In this document: piece after piece, positions 32,475 to 41,841 of the stretch
Position numbering within the stretch: position 1 is the first letter of the stretch
How the letters are laid out: each line of letters starts with the position of its first letter
Assembly: GCA_041690495.1 (NCBI GenBank)
Contig: JAWLHE010000003.1
Span: 310,001-374,000 of the forward strand
From: DATAAP01 sp041690495
Lineage (GTDB): Bacteria > Pseudomonadota > Alphaproteobacteria > CACIAM-22H2
DNA length: 64,000 nt
Reading direction: 5' to 3'
The notes under the pieces: model-generated
Seen by the model: the letters and a program-made list of their open reading frames with translations, nothing else
What the model was told of the DNA's origin: nothing
Databases searched by the model: none
Position numbers and translations under genes: made by a program

Positions 32475-33056
32475 TTGATCGAGCCGGTTCTTTCCTTCAT
32501 CGCGGACCACAGCCACGCCGCCTATCCGCTGCTCTTTCTTCTGACGTTTCTCGAGGGAGAGGCCATCGTAATCGCGGCTGGCCTGCTCGCCTCGCAGGGC
32601 GCCCTTGATGCCGGGCTCGTCTTCGTCGTCGCCTGGCTCGGCAGTTTCGGCGGCGACCAGGTCATGTACTGGGTCGGGCGCTGCTTCGGCCCGCGCATGC
32701 TGGACCGGTTGAAGAGCTGGCGGTGGCGCGAGCGCGTGGAATCGCTGCTGCCACTCGTCCGGCGCCGGGTCGTGGTGCTGACCCTCTCCTTCCGATTCAT
32801 CTACGGCCTGCGCAACGTCGCCGCGTTCTCGATCGGGCTCAGCGGCGTGAAGCCGGTGAAATTCGCTGGCCTGAACCTACTTGGCGCGGCGGTATGGGCG
32901 CTGTCGTTCGTCGCAGCGGGGTATCTGTTCGGCGAGGCGCTCGGACGGTTGCCGGGACATCATTCGGCGCTCGCGGCTCTGGCCGTCCTCTCTGCCCTGA
33001 CTGCCGCCGGCGCGCTGCTCGCGCGCCGGCGGTGGCTTGCCCAAGCAGCCGGCTGA
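32475..33056 (+). CDS. DedA-family membrane protein
   Basis: 193 residues from a TTG at 32475, with AGAGG ten bases upstream; another TTG at 32439, behind GGAGAGG, is possible. LLFLLTFLEGEAIVIAAGLLA is the conserved first re-entrant part, with the acidic residue; GSFGGDQVMYWVGRCFGPRM and LSFRFIYGLRNVAAFSIGLSG follow, with the typical Arg residues. About four to five hydrophobic segments are visible. Family members flip phospholipids or undecaprenyl phosphate and maintain the proton motive force. It is a single gene. Confidence 0.85.
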   Translation: MIEPVLSFIADHSHAAYPLLFLLTFLEGEAIVIAAGLLASQGALDAGLVFVVAWLGSFGGDQVMYWVGRCFGPRMLDRLKSWRWRERVESLLPLVRRRVVVLTLSFRFIYGLRNVAAFSIGLSGVKPVKFAGLNLLGAAVWALSFVAAGYLFGEALGRLPGHHSALAALAVLSALTAAGALLARRRWLAQAAG

Positions 33057-33282
33057 ACGTCACCGACGGGGCGGGCCGGCGGTGCCGTGCGGCGTCCGGT
33101 ATGGGATTTCGACAAGCGGGCCTTGATGCCGTCGAATTAGGCAATGCCGAAGAAAAGCGACGCAGTCGGCAAGCGATACGCTCGACAATGCCTAATAACC
33201 GGGCATTAAAGTGCAGTTCGTTTCAAACTTGGCTTAACATTATTAGGGCACATTGGCGCGTCTTCGCCGCCGAGAGACTCCG

Positions 33283-34368
33283 ATGTCCCCGAACCGCCTA
33301 GCCGCAACCGTTCCTGCGTCCTCTGCCGCATCTCGCAGCGGCGCCGATCCCGAAATGATTCTCGAGCTGACCGGCGACGTGCAGCGTACCGCGACCGACA
33401 AGATCGCCGAGATCCAGAAGATCACGGGCCGCACCAAGATCCTGGCACTGAACGCGCTCATCGAGGCGGCGCGCGCCGGCGAGTTCGGCCGCGGCTTCTC
33501 GGTCGTCGCGAACGAGGTCAAGTCGATCTCCGCCGAGGTCGAGAACATCGCCCAGTCGCTGCAGACCGAGCTGGCGACCCAGGTGTCGGCGCTCGACGAG
33601 CTGGGCCGCCGCATGGTCGAGCATGTGCGCGGCACGCGCCTCATCGATCTTGCCCTGAATGCGATCGAGATCATCGACCGCAATCTCTATGAGCGGACCT
33701 GCGACGTACGCTGGTGGGCGACCGACAGCGCCGTCGTCGCCTGCGCGACCGCCGGGACGCCGGAAACCTGCGCCCATGCCGCGGAACGCCTCGGGGTCAT
33801 CCTCGGCGCCTATACCGTCTATCTCGATCTCTGGATCTGCTCGCTCGACGGGCGGGTGATCGCCTCGGGTCGCCCGGCGCACTACCCGGCGGTCGCCGGC
33901 GCCGACATGCGGCACGAACCCTGGTTCTCCCAGGCGCTCGCCACCCGGACCGGCGACGAGTACGCCGTCGCCGACATCACCGTCTCGCGTCTCCTCGACG
34001 GCCACTCGATCGCGACCTATTCCGCGGCGATCCGCGAAGACGGGCGCCCCGACACCAAGCCGGTCGGCGTGCTGGCCGTACACTTCGACTGGGGCCCGCA
34101 GGCGCAGACGGTCGTCGACGGCGTGCGGCTCAGCGACGACGAGCGCGGCCGCACGCGGGTCATGCTGCTGGACGCCAGCCACCGCGTGCTTGCGGCATCG
34201 GACAGGCGCGGCGAACTCCACGAGCATTTCCCGCTCGAGACGAAAGGCGCTTCTGGCACCTATGTCGACCGCGCAGGCAACACGGTCGGCTATGCGCGCA
34301 CGCCGGGCTACGAGACCTATCGCGGCCTCGGCTGGTACGGCTGTATCGTGCAGCGCCGCGAGCGCTGA
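33283..34368 (+). CDS. Soluble chemoreceptor-like protein: short MCP signalling hairpin followed by Cache-like sensor
   Basis: 361 residues from ATG 33283. Residues about 30-110 contain the conserved tip of a methyl-accepting signalling domain (GRTKILALNALIEAARAGE and GRGFSVVANEVKSIS). About 130-355 is a Cache/PAS-like sensor with LDLWICSLDGRVIASGRP, WFSQALATRTGDEYAVADI and a C-terminal YETYRGLGWYG. The order is inverted compared with normal receptors, where the sensor is N-terminal. There is no transmembrane segment or signal peptide, so it is cytosolic. It may join receptor arrays as a soluble member. No chemotaxis genes are near. Confidence 0.78.
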   Translation: MSPNRLAATVPASSAASRSGADPEMILELTGDVQRTATDKIAEIQKITGRTKILALNALIEAARAGEFGRGFSVVANEVKSISAEVENIAQSLQTELATQVSALDELGRRMVEHVRGTRLIDLALNAIEIIDRNLYERTCDVRWWATDSAVVACATAGTPETCAHAAERLGVILGAYTVYLDLWICSLDGRVIASGRPAHYPAVAGADMRHEPWFSQALATRTGDEYAVADITVSRLLDGHSIATYSAAIREDGRPDTKPVGVLAVHFDWGPQAQTVVDGVRLSDDERGRTRVMLLDASHRVLAASDRRGELHEHFPLETKGASGTYVDRAGNTVGYARTPGYETYRGLGWYGCIVQRRER

Positions 34369-34374
34369 CTCAAT

Positions 34375-35157
34375 TCACGGATCGCGATTGCGGTCGGTCA
34401 GGCGACGGCGCGCCTGACCTATGTGAAGCTGCATGGCCAACGCAGCCCCTTCGCTGTCCTGTGCGCGGATCGCGTCCAGCACGCGGGTATGCTCCTGGAG
34501 CACGATCCGGGCCCGCTGCTTCGACCCTGTCCGCGTCAGATTGAGCATGAGATTCATGAACCCGTGCAGCGACTCGCCAAGCCCGAGCAGCACGGCCGGG
34601 AAGAAATCGTTGCCGGTTGCGTCGGCGATCGCAGTGTGAAAGGCAAGGTCCGCCTCGGCGCTGAAGCGGCCTGACTTCATCTCGCGCTGGAACGCGGCGT
34701 GCGCCGCCTCGATCCGCGCCAGCGCCTCGGCGGACCGCCGCTCGGCAGCGAGCTTCGCGGCGGCGCCCTCGACCGGAAGCCGCAGCTCCAGGCAGCGCAA
34801 ATAGCCGGCGATGTCGGTGGTCCTGGCGAAGTTCGTCAGGCGCGCCGCCGGCCGGCGCATCACGAACGTGCCGGCGCCCTGACGCGCCTGGACCAGGCCG
34901 TCGGCGCGCAGCCGCATCAGCGCCTCGCGAACGATCGGTCGCGACACGCCGAACATTTCGCAAATGCCCTTTTCGGGCGGCAGCCGGTCGCCTTCCCTGA
35001 GACGGCCCGAGACGATGTGCTGCAGGATCTGGCCGTAGAGCTGATCGCTGAGCCGTTGGCGCCGGCCGGGGACGAAGGTCAGGTCTGCGCTGGTTTCGAG
35101 GCTTTCCGCGCCGGCGGGCCGCGCCGCATTGCCGCTGTCCTTCGTCGCTCGCTTCAT
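34375..35157 (-). CDS. GntR-family regulator of the FadR/FCD type
   Basis: 260 residues. The winged helix is at about 30-100 (LSDQLYGQILQHIVSGRLR, PPEKGICEMFGVSRPIVREA, DGLVQARQGAGTFV), followed by an all-helical FCD domain with LAFHTAIADATGNDF, whose His/Asp residues bind a metal and ligand. It is divergent from a DHDPS-family lyase and probably represses it until a sugar acid or related ligand binds. A perfect 11-base operator lies between them. Confidence 0.92.
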   Translation of the reverse strand: MKRATKDSGNAARPAGAESLETSADLTFVPGRRQRLSDQLYGQILQHIVSGRLREGDRLPPEKGICEMFGVSRPIVREALMRLRADGLVQARQGAGTFVMRRPAARLTNFARTTDIAGYLRCLELRLPVEGAAAKLAAERRSAEALARIEAAHAAFQREMKSGRFSAEADLAFHTAIADATGNDFFPAVLLGLGESLHGFMNLMLNLTRTGSKQRARIVLQEHTRVLDAIRAQDSEGAALAMQLHIGQARRRLTDRNRDP

Positions 35158-35179
35158 ATGGCGATTTTAGCTTGGAAGG

Positions 35180-35190
35180 TTGTCTGACAA
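35180..35190. promoter_or_regulatory. GntR/FadR-type operator
   Basis: TTGTCTGACAA is a perfect inverted repeat around a central T and agrees with the TNGTNNNACNA consensus of the FadR subfamily. It sits in the 74-base gap between the regulator and the lyase, at a place where it could block both promoters. Confidence 0.75.
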
Positions 35191-35231
35191 CATGGCAATC
35201 TGCCCCGGAGCTCAAGCTGGGGAGTTCAGCG

Positions 35232-36167
35232 ATGAAGACGACGCCGGTCACAGCCAGTGACATTCCGCGCTCGGTTCTGTCGGTTCCGCCCCTGGCGCGG
35301 CGCACCGACTATTCGATCGACCGCGCGGCGAACAAGAAGATCCTCGACCATCTGCGCGCCGGCGGCGTCAGCACGTTCATGTACGGCGGCAACGCAAACT
35401 TCTACAATCTGCCCGTCTCCGAGTTCGCGCCGCTGCTCGAGATGCTCGAGGACATTGCCGCGACCGATGACTGGGTGATCCCCTCGGTCGGCAGCGACTA
35501 CGGCAAGGCGACGGATCAGGTTGCCATCCTGCGCAGCCTGCGTTTTCCCACAGCGATGGTGCTGCCGCACCGCTTCCCCGCAACGCCCGCCGGCATCGCG
35601 ACCGGCATCCGCCGCCTCGCCGATCTCTACCAGCGGCCGGTGATCGCGTACGTCAAGGACGACGGCTACATCGACGCGGCCGATCTCGGCCGGCTCGCGG
35701 CGGACGGCGCCATCTGCGGCATCAAATACGCGATCGTGCGCGCGAATCCGGAAGTCGACCCGTATCTGGAGCAGGTGCTGTCCGTCGTCGGCCGCGAACT
35801 CGTGATCAGCGGCATCGGCGAGCGCCCGGCAATCGCGCACCTGATGCGGTTCAAACTGCCCGGCTTCACCTCCGGCAGCGTCTGCGTCGCCCCGCGTCTC
35901 TCGACCATGCTGCTCGAGGCGCTCAGGCGCGGCGACGTCCAGGAAGCGGAGCGGCTGCGCCAGCTCTTCCTGCCGCTCGAGGATCTGCGCGACGCGCATT
36001 CGCCGTTGCGTGTGCTACACGAGGCCGTGCGTCTCGCCGGTATCGCCGAAACCGGACCGCTGCTCCCGTACCTGTCGAACATCACCGAGCCGGCGCAGAT
36101 CGCCGCGGTCGAGCAGGCGGCAAAACGCCTGCTCGCGGCGAACGCGGGAGCGCGCAAGGCCGCCTGA
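35232..36167 (+). CDS. Dihydrodipicolinate synthase/N-acetylneuraminate lyase family protein
   Basis: 311 residues, a DHDPS-type TIM barrel. Lys165 in CGIKYAIVR is the Schiff-base Lys; Tyr140 in VIAYVKDD matches the second catalytic residue. The normal GTTGE substrate loop is altered to MYGGNANFY, so it is not lysine-pathway DapA but a catabolic pyruvate- or 2-oxoacid-type aldolase or dehydratase. GGAG precedes the ATG at 35232. It is under the divergent GntR regulator and next to the TRAP-linked operon. The substrate is unknown. Confidence 0.85.
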   Translation: MKTTPVTASDIPRSVLSVPPLARRTDYSIDRAANKKILDHLRAGGVSTFMYGGNANFYNLPVSEFAPLLEMLEDIAATDDWVIPSVGSDYGKATDQVAILRSLRFPTAMVLPHRFPATPAGIATGIRRLADLYQRPVIAYVKDDGYIDAADLGRLAADGAICGIKYAIVRANPEVDPYLEQVLSVVGRELVISGIGERPAIAHLMRFKLPGFTSGSVCVAPRLSTMLLEALRRGDVQEAERLRQLFLPLEDLRDAHSPLRVLHEAVRLAGIAETGPLLPYLSNITEPAQIAAVEQAAKRLLAANAGARKAA

Positions 36168-36205
36168 GGCCCCCGGCTTCGCGCTGCTGGACAAGGGCGA
36201 AGCAG

Positions 36206-36970
36206 TCAGCGCGGATGCCCGAGTTGCCTGGAGATGGACACCGCGACGTTGCCGGCTATGCGGCGGGTTTCGTCCAGTGTCGTCGGGTTGTCGCGCATGC
36301 GGACATACGGCACGGTCATCGCGGCTATGGCGATGCCCGAGGCGTCGATGATCGGATGACAGATATCGACGACACCGGTCACCGTGTCGCTGGGCGCGCT
36401 GACATGGCCGGCCTTGGCTATCTGCGCGATCTTCCTGACCAGCGCGGTCCGCGCCTTCCGGTCCATGCCTTTGCTCAGCTCGCGCAGCAGCCGCTCGCGG
36501 CGCTCGTCGCTCTGAAATGCCGTGATCACGCGCGCCGATACCCGATCCGGGCGAAACGGGAAGTGCGCGCCAAGCCGGACCGAGAAGCCCATCGAGCGGA
36601 AGCCGTCGACTTGCGCCACCACGAGCAGCCGCCGGTCGTGATGCACGCTGAGATGCACCGACTGCCCGGTCGCTTCCGCGAGACGCCGTAGCTCGGGCAA
36701 CGCGGCCGTCAACAGCCGGCGCACGGGCGGATTGCGGTGGCCGAGTTCGAACAGCTTCAGGGTCACCCGATACCGGCCATCGTCATCCGAGCGGCGGATA
36801 TATCCGCGCCGCTCCAGCACTTCGAGCATGCGGAAGATCTGGCCGACGCTGCGGTTGAGCCGCTGCGCGATCTCGTTCTGCACAAGCCCGCCCTCCTCGC
36901 CCGAGAGCAGCTCGACGATATCGAGCCCCTTCTCCAGCGCAGGCGCCGAGTAGCTGTTGATATGCGCCAC
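36206..36970 (-). CDS. IclR-family regulator
   Basis: 254 residues: winged helix at about 10-70 (ALEKGLDIVELLSGEEGGLV, QNEIAQRLNRSVGQIFRML, RGYIRRSDDDGRYRV) and an IclR effector domain (LSVHHDRRLLVVAQVDGF; TVTGVVDICHPIIDASGIA). It is divergent from the PhyH-TRAP operon, the usual place for its target. The effector is probably the compound taken up by that transporter. Confidence 0.93.
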   Translation of the reverse strand: MAHINSYSAPALEKGLDIVELLSGEEGGLVQNEIAQRLNRSVGQIFRMLEVLERRGYIRRSDDDGRYRVTLKLFELGHRNPPVRRLLTAALPELRRLAEATGQSVHLSVHHDRRLLVVAQVDGFRSMGFSVRLGAHFPFRPDRVSARVITAFQSDERRERLLRELSKGMDRKARTALVRKIAQIAKAGHVSAPSDTVTGVVDICHPIIDASGIAIAAMTVPYVRMRDNPTTLDETRRIAGNVAVSISRQLGHPR

Positions 36971-37000
36971 GGCTATTGACTCCTATCCGCCCCTTATTCC

Positions 37001-37027
37001 AAATATGAAACCAACTTTTAAATATGA
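37001..37027. promoter_or_regulatory. Candidate IclR site: repeated AAATATGA
   Basis: AAATATGA occurs at 37001-37008 and 37020-37027 in the short gap between iclR and the PhyH gene; the first is preceded by TTCC. The second covers the first possible ATG of the PhyH gene, which supports the later start. Confidence 0.35.
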
Positions 37028-37041
37028 CTAGGGAGAACGCG

Positions 37042-37884
37042 TTGGCTCAATCCTTGAGCGCCGCCGATATCGCGGCGTATCGCGAGCGCGGCTATCATTT
37101 TCCGGTCCGGATCTTCTCCGATGCGGAGATGGCAGGCCTCTGTGACCGCCTGCGCGCGACCGAGGCAAAGGTCGGCGGCCGGCTCGAAGGCCGCACGAAC
37201 CAGAAGCCGCATCTGCTTTTCCCCTGGGTCAACGAACTGGTCCGGCACCCGAAGATCCTCGATGCCGTCGAGAGCGTGATCGGGCCCGACATCCTGTGCT
37301 GGAGCGCGCAGTTCTTCATGAAGCAGCCCGGCGACCGCACTTTTGTATCGTGGCATCAGGATGCGACCTATTGGGGCCTGTCGCGGCCCGACGTCGTCAC
37401 GGCCTGGCTCGCCTTCACGCCGAGCATACCGCTGTCCGGCTGCATGCGCGTCATCCCCGGCACGCATCTCCACCAGATCCAGCACAAGGACACGTTCGAC
37501 GACAAGAACCTGCTGTCGCGCGGCCAGGAGATCGCGATCGATGTCGACGAGAGGCAGGCGATCGATATCGTGCTGCAGCCGGGCGAGATGTCGCTGCATC
37601 ACGTCCTGATCGCGCATGGTTCCGACCCCAACAATGCGCCGCATCCGCGCATCGGCTTCGCCATCCGCTACCTGCCGACCGACGTGCGTCAGATCGGCGG
37701 CGAGGCCGACAGCGCCACGCTCGTCCGCGGCGTCGACAGGTACAAGCACTTCGAACCGGAAGAGCCGCCGGAGGCCGATCTGCATCCGGCGGCGCTGGAA
37801 CGGCACAAGCGCATCATGGACCGCCAGCTTCGCATCCTCTATTCCGGCGCCGCGCAACCGGGCAAACTCGGCGCAACGATCTAA
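37042..37884 (+). CDS. Phytanoyl-CoA dioxygenase family protein (PhyH)
   Basis: 280 residues. Fe(II)/2-oxoglutarate oxygenase with His105-x-Asp107 (SWHQDATYW), the distal His in LHHVLIAHGS and Arg-Ile-Gly-Phe for 2-oxoglutarate. The start is taken as TTG 37042, because AGGGAG lies six bases upstream; an ATG at 37024 lacks a site and would add six residues. It is the first gene of the operon with DctPQM, alcohol dehydrogenase and a MetX-like gene. It probably hydroxylates or opens the imported compound. Confidence 0.9.
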   Translation: MAQSLSAADIAAYRERGYHFPVRIFSDAEMAGLCDRLRATEAKVGGRLEGRTNQKPHLLFPWVNELVRHPKILDAVESVIGPDILCWSAQFFMKQPGDRTFVSWHQDATYWGLSRPDVVTAWLAFTPSIPLSGCMRVIPGTHLHQIQHKDTFDDKNLLSRGQEIAIDVDERQAIDIVLQPGEMSLHHVLIAHGSDPNNAPHPRIGFAIRYLPTDVRQIGGEADSATLVRGVDRYKHFEPEEPPEADLHPAALERHKRIMDRQLRILYSGAAQPGKLGATI

Positions 37885-37930
37885 GGCGGCCGCGCGCCGC
37901 GTCGAAACTTGTCAATCCAGGGAGGACATT

Positions 37931-38905
37931 ATGATCAGAGCGCTCACTCTCGCGGCGGGATTCGCCGTTCTGGCATCAGGCGTGTCCTCGGCGCAGGACA
38001 TCAAGATCCGCTTCGCCCATTCGCTGTCGTCGACCGAGCCGGCCCACATCGCGGCCGAGAATTTCGCGAAGCGCGTCGCGCAGCGCACCGGCAACAAGGT
38101 CCAGATCCAGGTCTTCCCCAGCGAGCAGCTCGGCTCGGGCAAGGAGGTCAACGAGATGATCCGCCAGGGCGCGAACGTGATGAACATCACCGACCCCGGC
38201 TATCTCCAGGATTTCGTGCCCGATGTCGGTGTGCTGAACGGCCCCTACATCGTCAAGGACCCGAAGGAGTTCGACAGGCTGTTCGCTTCCGACTGGTACA
38301 AGACCATCGACCAGAAGCTGCAGCAGGCCGGATTCCGCCTGATCATGGCCGGCGGCTTCTTCGGCCGCCGCCATGTCATCGCCGACAAGCCGATCCGCAA
38401 GCCCGCGGACATCCAGGGCATGACCGTGCGCGTCCCGCCTAACACGATGTGGATCGAGACGTTCAAGGCGATGGGCGCCCGCCCCACCACGGTGCAATGG
38501 TCGGAGGTCTATAACGCGCTGCAGCAGAACGTGGTCGCGGCGGCCGAGGCGCCGCTCGGCTCATTGTGGGGCGCCAAGCTGCAGGAGACCCGCAAGGTCA
38601 TATCGATGACCGGGCATTTCACCGCGATCGTCACCTGGCCGATGAACAACAACTTCTTCAACCGGCTTCCGAAGGACGTGCAGACGGTTCTGCTCGAGGA
38701 AGGCGCCAAGGCCAAGGAGGAAATGACGAAGCTCACGCTCGACCTGGACAAGGAGTACGTGGCGAAGTTCCGTCAGGCCGGGGTAACCTTCGTCGAGGAC
38801 GTGGATCTCGCTGCCTTCCAGCAGGCGACGGCGCCCGTCTACAAGGCTTTCCCGAAATGGACGCCGGGCCTGCACGGCAAGGTCATGAAGATCCTGAGCA
38901 ACTGA
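37931..38905 (+). CDS. TRAP transporter substrate-binding protein (DctP family)
   Basis: 324 residues, with a signal peptide (about 1-21, ALTLAAGFAVLASGVSSA). DctP features: IRFAHSLSSTEPAHIAAENFAK, EMIRQGANVMNIT, and the ligand-binding Arg in IQGMTVRVPPN, then VQWSEVYNALQQNVVAAAE. GGGAGGAC lies before the ATG. It delivers a carboxylate-type substrate to the membrane subunits encoded next. Confidence 0.95.
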   Translation: MIRALTLAAGFAVLASGVSSAQDIKIRFAHSLSSTEPAHIAAENFAKRVAQRTGNKVQIQVFPSEQLGSGKEVNEMIRQGANVMNITDPGYLQDFVPDVGVLNGPYIVKDPKEFDRLFASDWYKTIDQKLQQAGFRLIMAGGFFGRRHVIADKPIRKPADIQGMTVRVPPNTMWIETFKAMGARPTTVQWSEVYNALQQNVVAAAEAPLGSLWGAKLQETRKVISMTGHFTAIVTWPMNNNFFNRLPKDVQTVLLEEGAKAKEEMTKLTLDLDKEYVAKFRQAGVTFVEDVDLAAFQQATAPVYKAFPKWTPGLHGKVMKILSN

Positions 38906-38966
38906 GCCACACCGGCGCGGCCGGCCGTCCGGCCGCGCTCCCTTCCCTCGCCAAGACGCTGTCGCC

Positions 38967-39437
38967 ATGTCGCCGGTCAGGTCGCCGTCGCTCGCCCGGA
39001 ATTTTGAAGAGATCATCGCCGGGACCGCGCTGATCGTGGTCGTCCTCGCCGTCTGCTGGGGCGTCCTGACCCGCTACATCACGGAGCAGCCGGCGGCCTG
39101 GGCCGGGGAGGTCGCCGCCATGGCATTCGCCTGGCTCGTATTCGTCGGCGCCAGCGCCGCCCTCAAGCGTTCGATGCATGTCAGCATCGACATGCTCGTG
39201 CTGGCGCTTCCGCCGGTGGCGCAACGCACGGTCATGATGATCGCCGATCTCGTCGTCGTCGTGTTTCTTCTGGTCGGCCTGGTTCTGGCCGCGGAATTCG
39301 CGGTCGAGACATTCGACAACCCGTCCTCGGTGCTGCGCATCCCGCTTTCCATCATTTACGTCCCGGTCGTGATCGGGTTCGCCTGCCTGCTGCTCCGCTA
39401 CATCGAAGCGGCGCGGCCGCGTTATCGCCGGTCCTAG
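38967..39437 (+). CDS. TRAP transporter small permease (DctQ)
   Basis: 156 residues and four hydrophobic helices (ALIVVVLAVCWGVLTRYI; EVAAMAFAWLVFVGASAALK; MIADLVVVVFLLVGLVLA; IIYVPVVIGFACLLL). The KRSMHVSIDML segment is the conserved loop. It pairs with DctM, whose gene follows after 12 bases. Confidence 0.93.
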   Translation: MSPVRSPSLARNFEEIIAGTALIVVVLAVCWGVLTRYITEQPAAWAGEVAAMAFAWLVFVGASAALKRSMHVSIDMLVLALPPVAQRTVMMIADLVVVVFLLVGLVLAAEFAVETFDNPSSVLRIPLSIIYVPVVIGFACLLLRYIEAARPRYRRS

Positions 39438-39449
39438 GACGCGCCGGGA

Positions 39450-40733
39450 ATGGAATTTCTGCCGATCCTGCTGATGTTCCTGCTGTTCGCGCTGGGCGTT
39501 CCGGTGGCGATCGCGATCGCCGCCGCGGCGTTGATGTTCTTCGCCTTCGCCGACGGCGTTCCGATCGAGATTTTCGTGCAACGGCTCGTCAGCTCGACCG
39601 AGTCCTTCCCCCTCCTTGCCGTCCCGTTCTTCATATTCGCCGGCACCATCATGAACTATGCCGGCATCACGCGCCGGCTCCTCAACTTCGCCGACGCCCT
39701 GGTCGGCCATACCATCGGCGGCCTCGCCCAGGTCAATGTCCTGCTCGCGACCCTGATGGGCGGGCTGTCGGCATCGGCGAACGCGGATGCAGCGATGCAG
39801 GCGAAAATGCTGGGCAGCGAGATGGTGCGACGCGGCTATGCGCCGGGCTTCGCCGCCGCGGTCACCGCCTGCTCCGCCGTGATCACGCCGATCATTCCGC
39901 CCGGCATCGGATTGATCATCTATGGCTTTCTCGCCGATGTTTCCGTCGGCCGGCTGTTCATAGGCGGCATCGTGCCGGGCGTGATGCTCTGCATCGGCCT
40001 GATGGCTGCCATTTACGTTGTCGCCCGGCGACGCGGCTACACGGCGATGCGCGAACGGATGGTCAGCCCGCGCGAGCTGTGGCAGGCGTTCATCCAGGCG
40101 CTCGGCGCATTGTCGATCGCGGCGTTCATCCTCATCGGCATTCGGTACGGCATCTTCACGCCGACCGAAGCCGGAGCCATGACGGTCATTTACGCGACGC
40201 TCGTTGGCTTCCTCGTGCATCGGGAGCTCAAGCTCGCGGATTTTCCCCAGATCGTCCTGGAAACGGTGCTCGCAACGAGCGCGGTGATGCTGATCATCTG
40301 CGCCGCGTCGGCGTTCGGGTTCTACATGACCTGGGAGCGGATCCCCGCCCAGGCGGCCCAGTTCCTCATTTCGCTGACCAGCAGCCCGACCGTCTTGCTG
40401 ATGCTGATCAACCTTCTACTTCTCGCGGTCGGAATGCTGATCGAAGGTACGGCCGCGCTGATCCTTCTGACCCCCATCCTGATCCCGGTCATAACCAAGC
40501 TTGGCATCGATCCCGTTCACTTCGGGCTGGTCATCGTGGTCAACCTGACGGTCGGCGGCGTAACCCCGCCGGTCGGTACGCTGATGTTCGTAAGCTGCTC
40601 CATCCTCCGCGTTCCGGTTCAGCGATTCACGGTCGAGGCCCTGCCTTTGCTGACGAGCATGTTCATCGTGCTGGCGCTCATGACATTCTTCCCCGAGCTG
40701 GTCCTCTGGCTGCCCAACAAGATCATGGAGTGA
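39450..40733 (+). CDS. TRAP transporter large permease (DctM)
   Basis: 427 residues with about a dozen membrane helices. DctM segments: LLAVPFFIFAGTIMNYAGIT, GGLSASANADAAMQAKMLGS, VITPIIPPGIGLIIYG, GIRYGIFTPTEAGAMTVIYA, and near the end GGVTPPVGTLMFVSCSI. It is the sodium-coupled channel of the uptake system. Confidence 0.96.
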   Translation: MEFLPILLMFLLFALGVPVAIAIAAAALMFFAFADGVPIEIFVQRLVSSTESFPLLAVPFFIFAGTIMNYAGITRRLLNFADALVGHTIGGLAQVNVLLATLMGGLSASANADAAMQAKMLGSEMVRRGYAPGFAAAVTACSAVITPIIPPGIGLIIYGFLADVSVGRLFIGGIVPGVMLCIGLMAAIYVVARRRGYTAMRERMVSPRELWQAFIQALGALSIAAFILIGIRYGIFTPTEAGAMTVIYATLVGFLVHRELKLADFPQIVLETVLATSAVMLIICAASAFGFYMTWERIPAQAAQFLISLTSSPTVLLMLINLLLLAVGMLIEGTAALILLTPILIPVITKLGIDPVHFGLVIVVNLTVGGVTPPVGTLMFVSCSILRVPVQRFTVEALPLLTSMFIVLALMTFFPELVLWLPNKIME

Positions 40734-40737
40734 GACG

Positions 40738-41841
40738 ATGAGATTCCGCGCTGCCGTCCTTCACAAGGTCGGCGCACCACTCGTCATCGAGGAGTTAGCG
40801 GCGGCGCCGCTCAAGCCCGGCGACGTCCTCGTGCGCATCCATGCAAGCGGCCTGTGCCACACGGATCTTGAGGTCATCCAGGGCTCGCTCGCCTATCCGC
40901 TGCCGATCGTGCTGGGACACGAGGGGGCGGGGGTGGTCGAAGCCGTCGGCACCGGTGTAACCCAGGTCAAGCCCGGCGATCACGTCGTCTGCTCGTGGAA
41001 CCCGAACTGCGGGCATTGCTTCTATTGCGAGCGCGACCAGCCGATCCTCTGTGAAGTCTTCACCGCGACCCAGCCCAAGGGGCTGCTGATGGACGGAACG
41101 ACCCGTCTCCGGCGCGAGAACGACACCGTTCATCACTTCTCCGTCGTCTCGTCGCACGCCGAATACTGCGTCGTGCCCGAGTCCGGCGCCATTCCGGTGC
41201 CGAAGGCCATTCCGTTCGACCGCGCCTGCCTGATCGGCTGCGGCGTCATGACCGGAGTCGGCGCGGCGACCCGCATGGCGCCGGTCGCCTACGGCGCCAG
41301 CGTCGTGGTGATCGGCTGCGGCGCCGTCGGCCTCAACGCCATCCAGGGCGCCCGGATGATCGGCGCCGGGCGCGTCATCGCCGTCGATGTCAGCGCCCGG
41401 AAGCTGGAGACCGCCCGCGTCTTCGGCGCCACCGACGCAATCGACCTGACCAGGGACGACCCGATCGCCGCAATCAGGGCACTGACCGCAGGCCGCGGCG
41501 CCGACTACGTCTTCGAGGCGGCCGGTCACGACAAGGTCTTCGCCCTGTCGGCCGAGATCGCCCGGCCGGGCGGACAGATCGTCTTTCTCGGCAAGGTCAA
41601 TGTCGACAAGCAGGTCGCCTTCCGCTGGGGCGCACTGATGGGTGAGAAGCGGATCGTGCGTTCCTCCTATGGCGGCGCGCGCCCGCGCCGCGATTTTCCG
41701 CTTCTGGCGCAAAGCTATCTGGACGGTAAGCTTAAGCTCGACGAGCTGATCACCGCCCGGCTACCGCTCGAGCGGATCAATGACGGCTTCACCGCAATGG
41801 CGCGCGGCGAAGGGATCCGCACCGTCCTCATGCTCGCATGA
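40738..41841 (+). CDS. Zinc-dependent alcohol dehydrogenase (MDR, class III-like)
   Basis: 367 residues. Catalytic zinc ligands are seen in ASGLCHTDLEV and LGHEGAGVVEAVG; the structural zinc ligands are the four Cys of NPNCGHCFYCERDQPILC. The Rossmann part has VVIGCGAVGLNAIQGA and DVS for NAD. It starts 4 bases after dctM. It probably oxidises an alcohol formed in the pathway. Confidence 0.92.
   Translation: MRFRAAVLHKVGAPLVIEELAAAPLKPGDVLVRIHASGLCHTDLEVIQGSLAYPLPIVLGHEGAGVVEAVGTGVTQVKPGDHVVCSWNPNCGHCFYCERDQPILCEVFTATQPKGLLMDGTTRLRRENDTVHHFSVVSSHAEYCVVPESGAIPVPKAIPFDRACLIGCGVMTGVGAATRMAPVAYGASVVVIGCGAVGLNAIQGARMIGAGRVIAVDVSARKLETARVFGATDAIDLTRDDPIAAIRALTAGRGADYVFEAAGHDKVFALSAEIARPGGQIVFLGKVNVDKQVAFRWGALMGEKRIVRSSYGGARPRRDFPLLAQSYLDGKLKLDELITARLPLERINDGFTAMARGEGIRTVLMLA

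Noticed and set aside
40079..40741. 220-codon plus-strand frame inside dctM
   Set aside because: Alternative frame of a certain membrane protein gene, with an Arg-rich shadow product.
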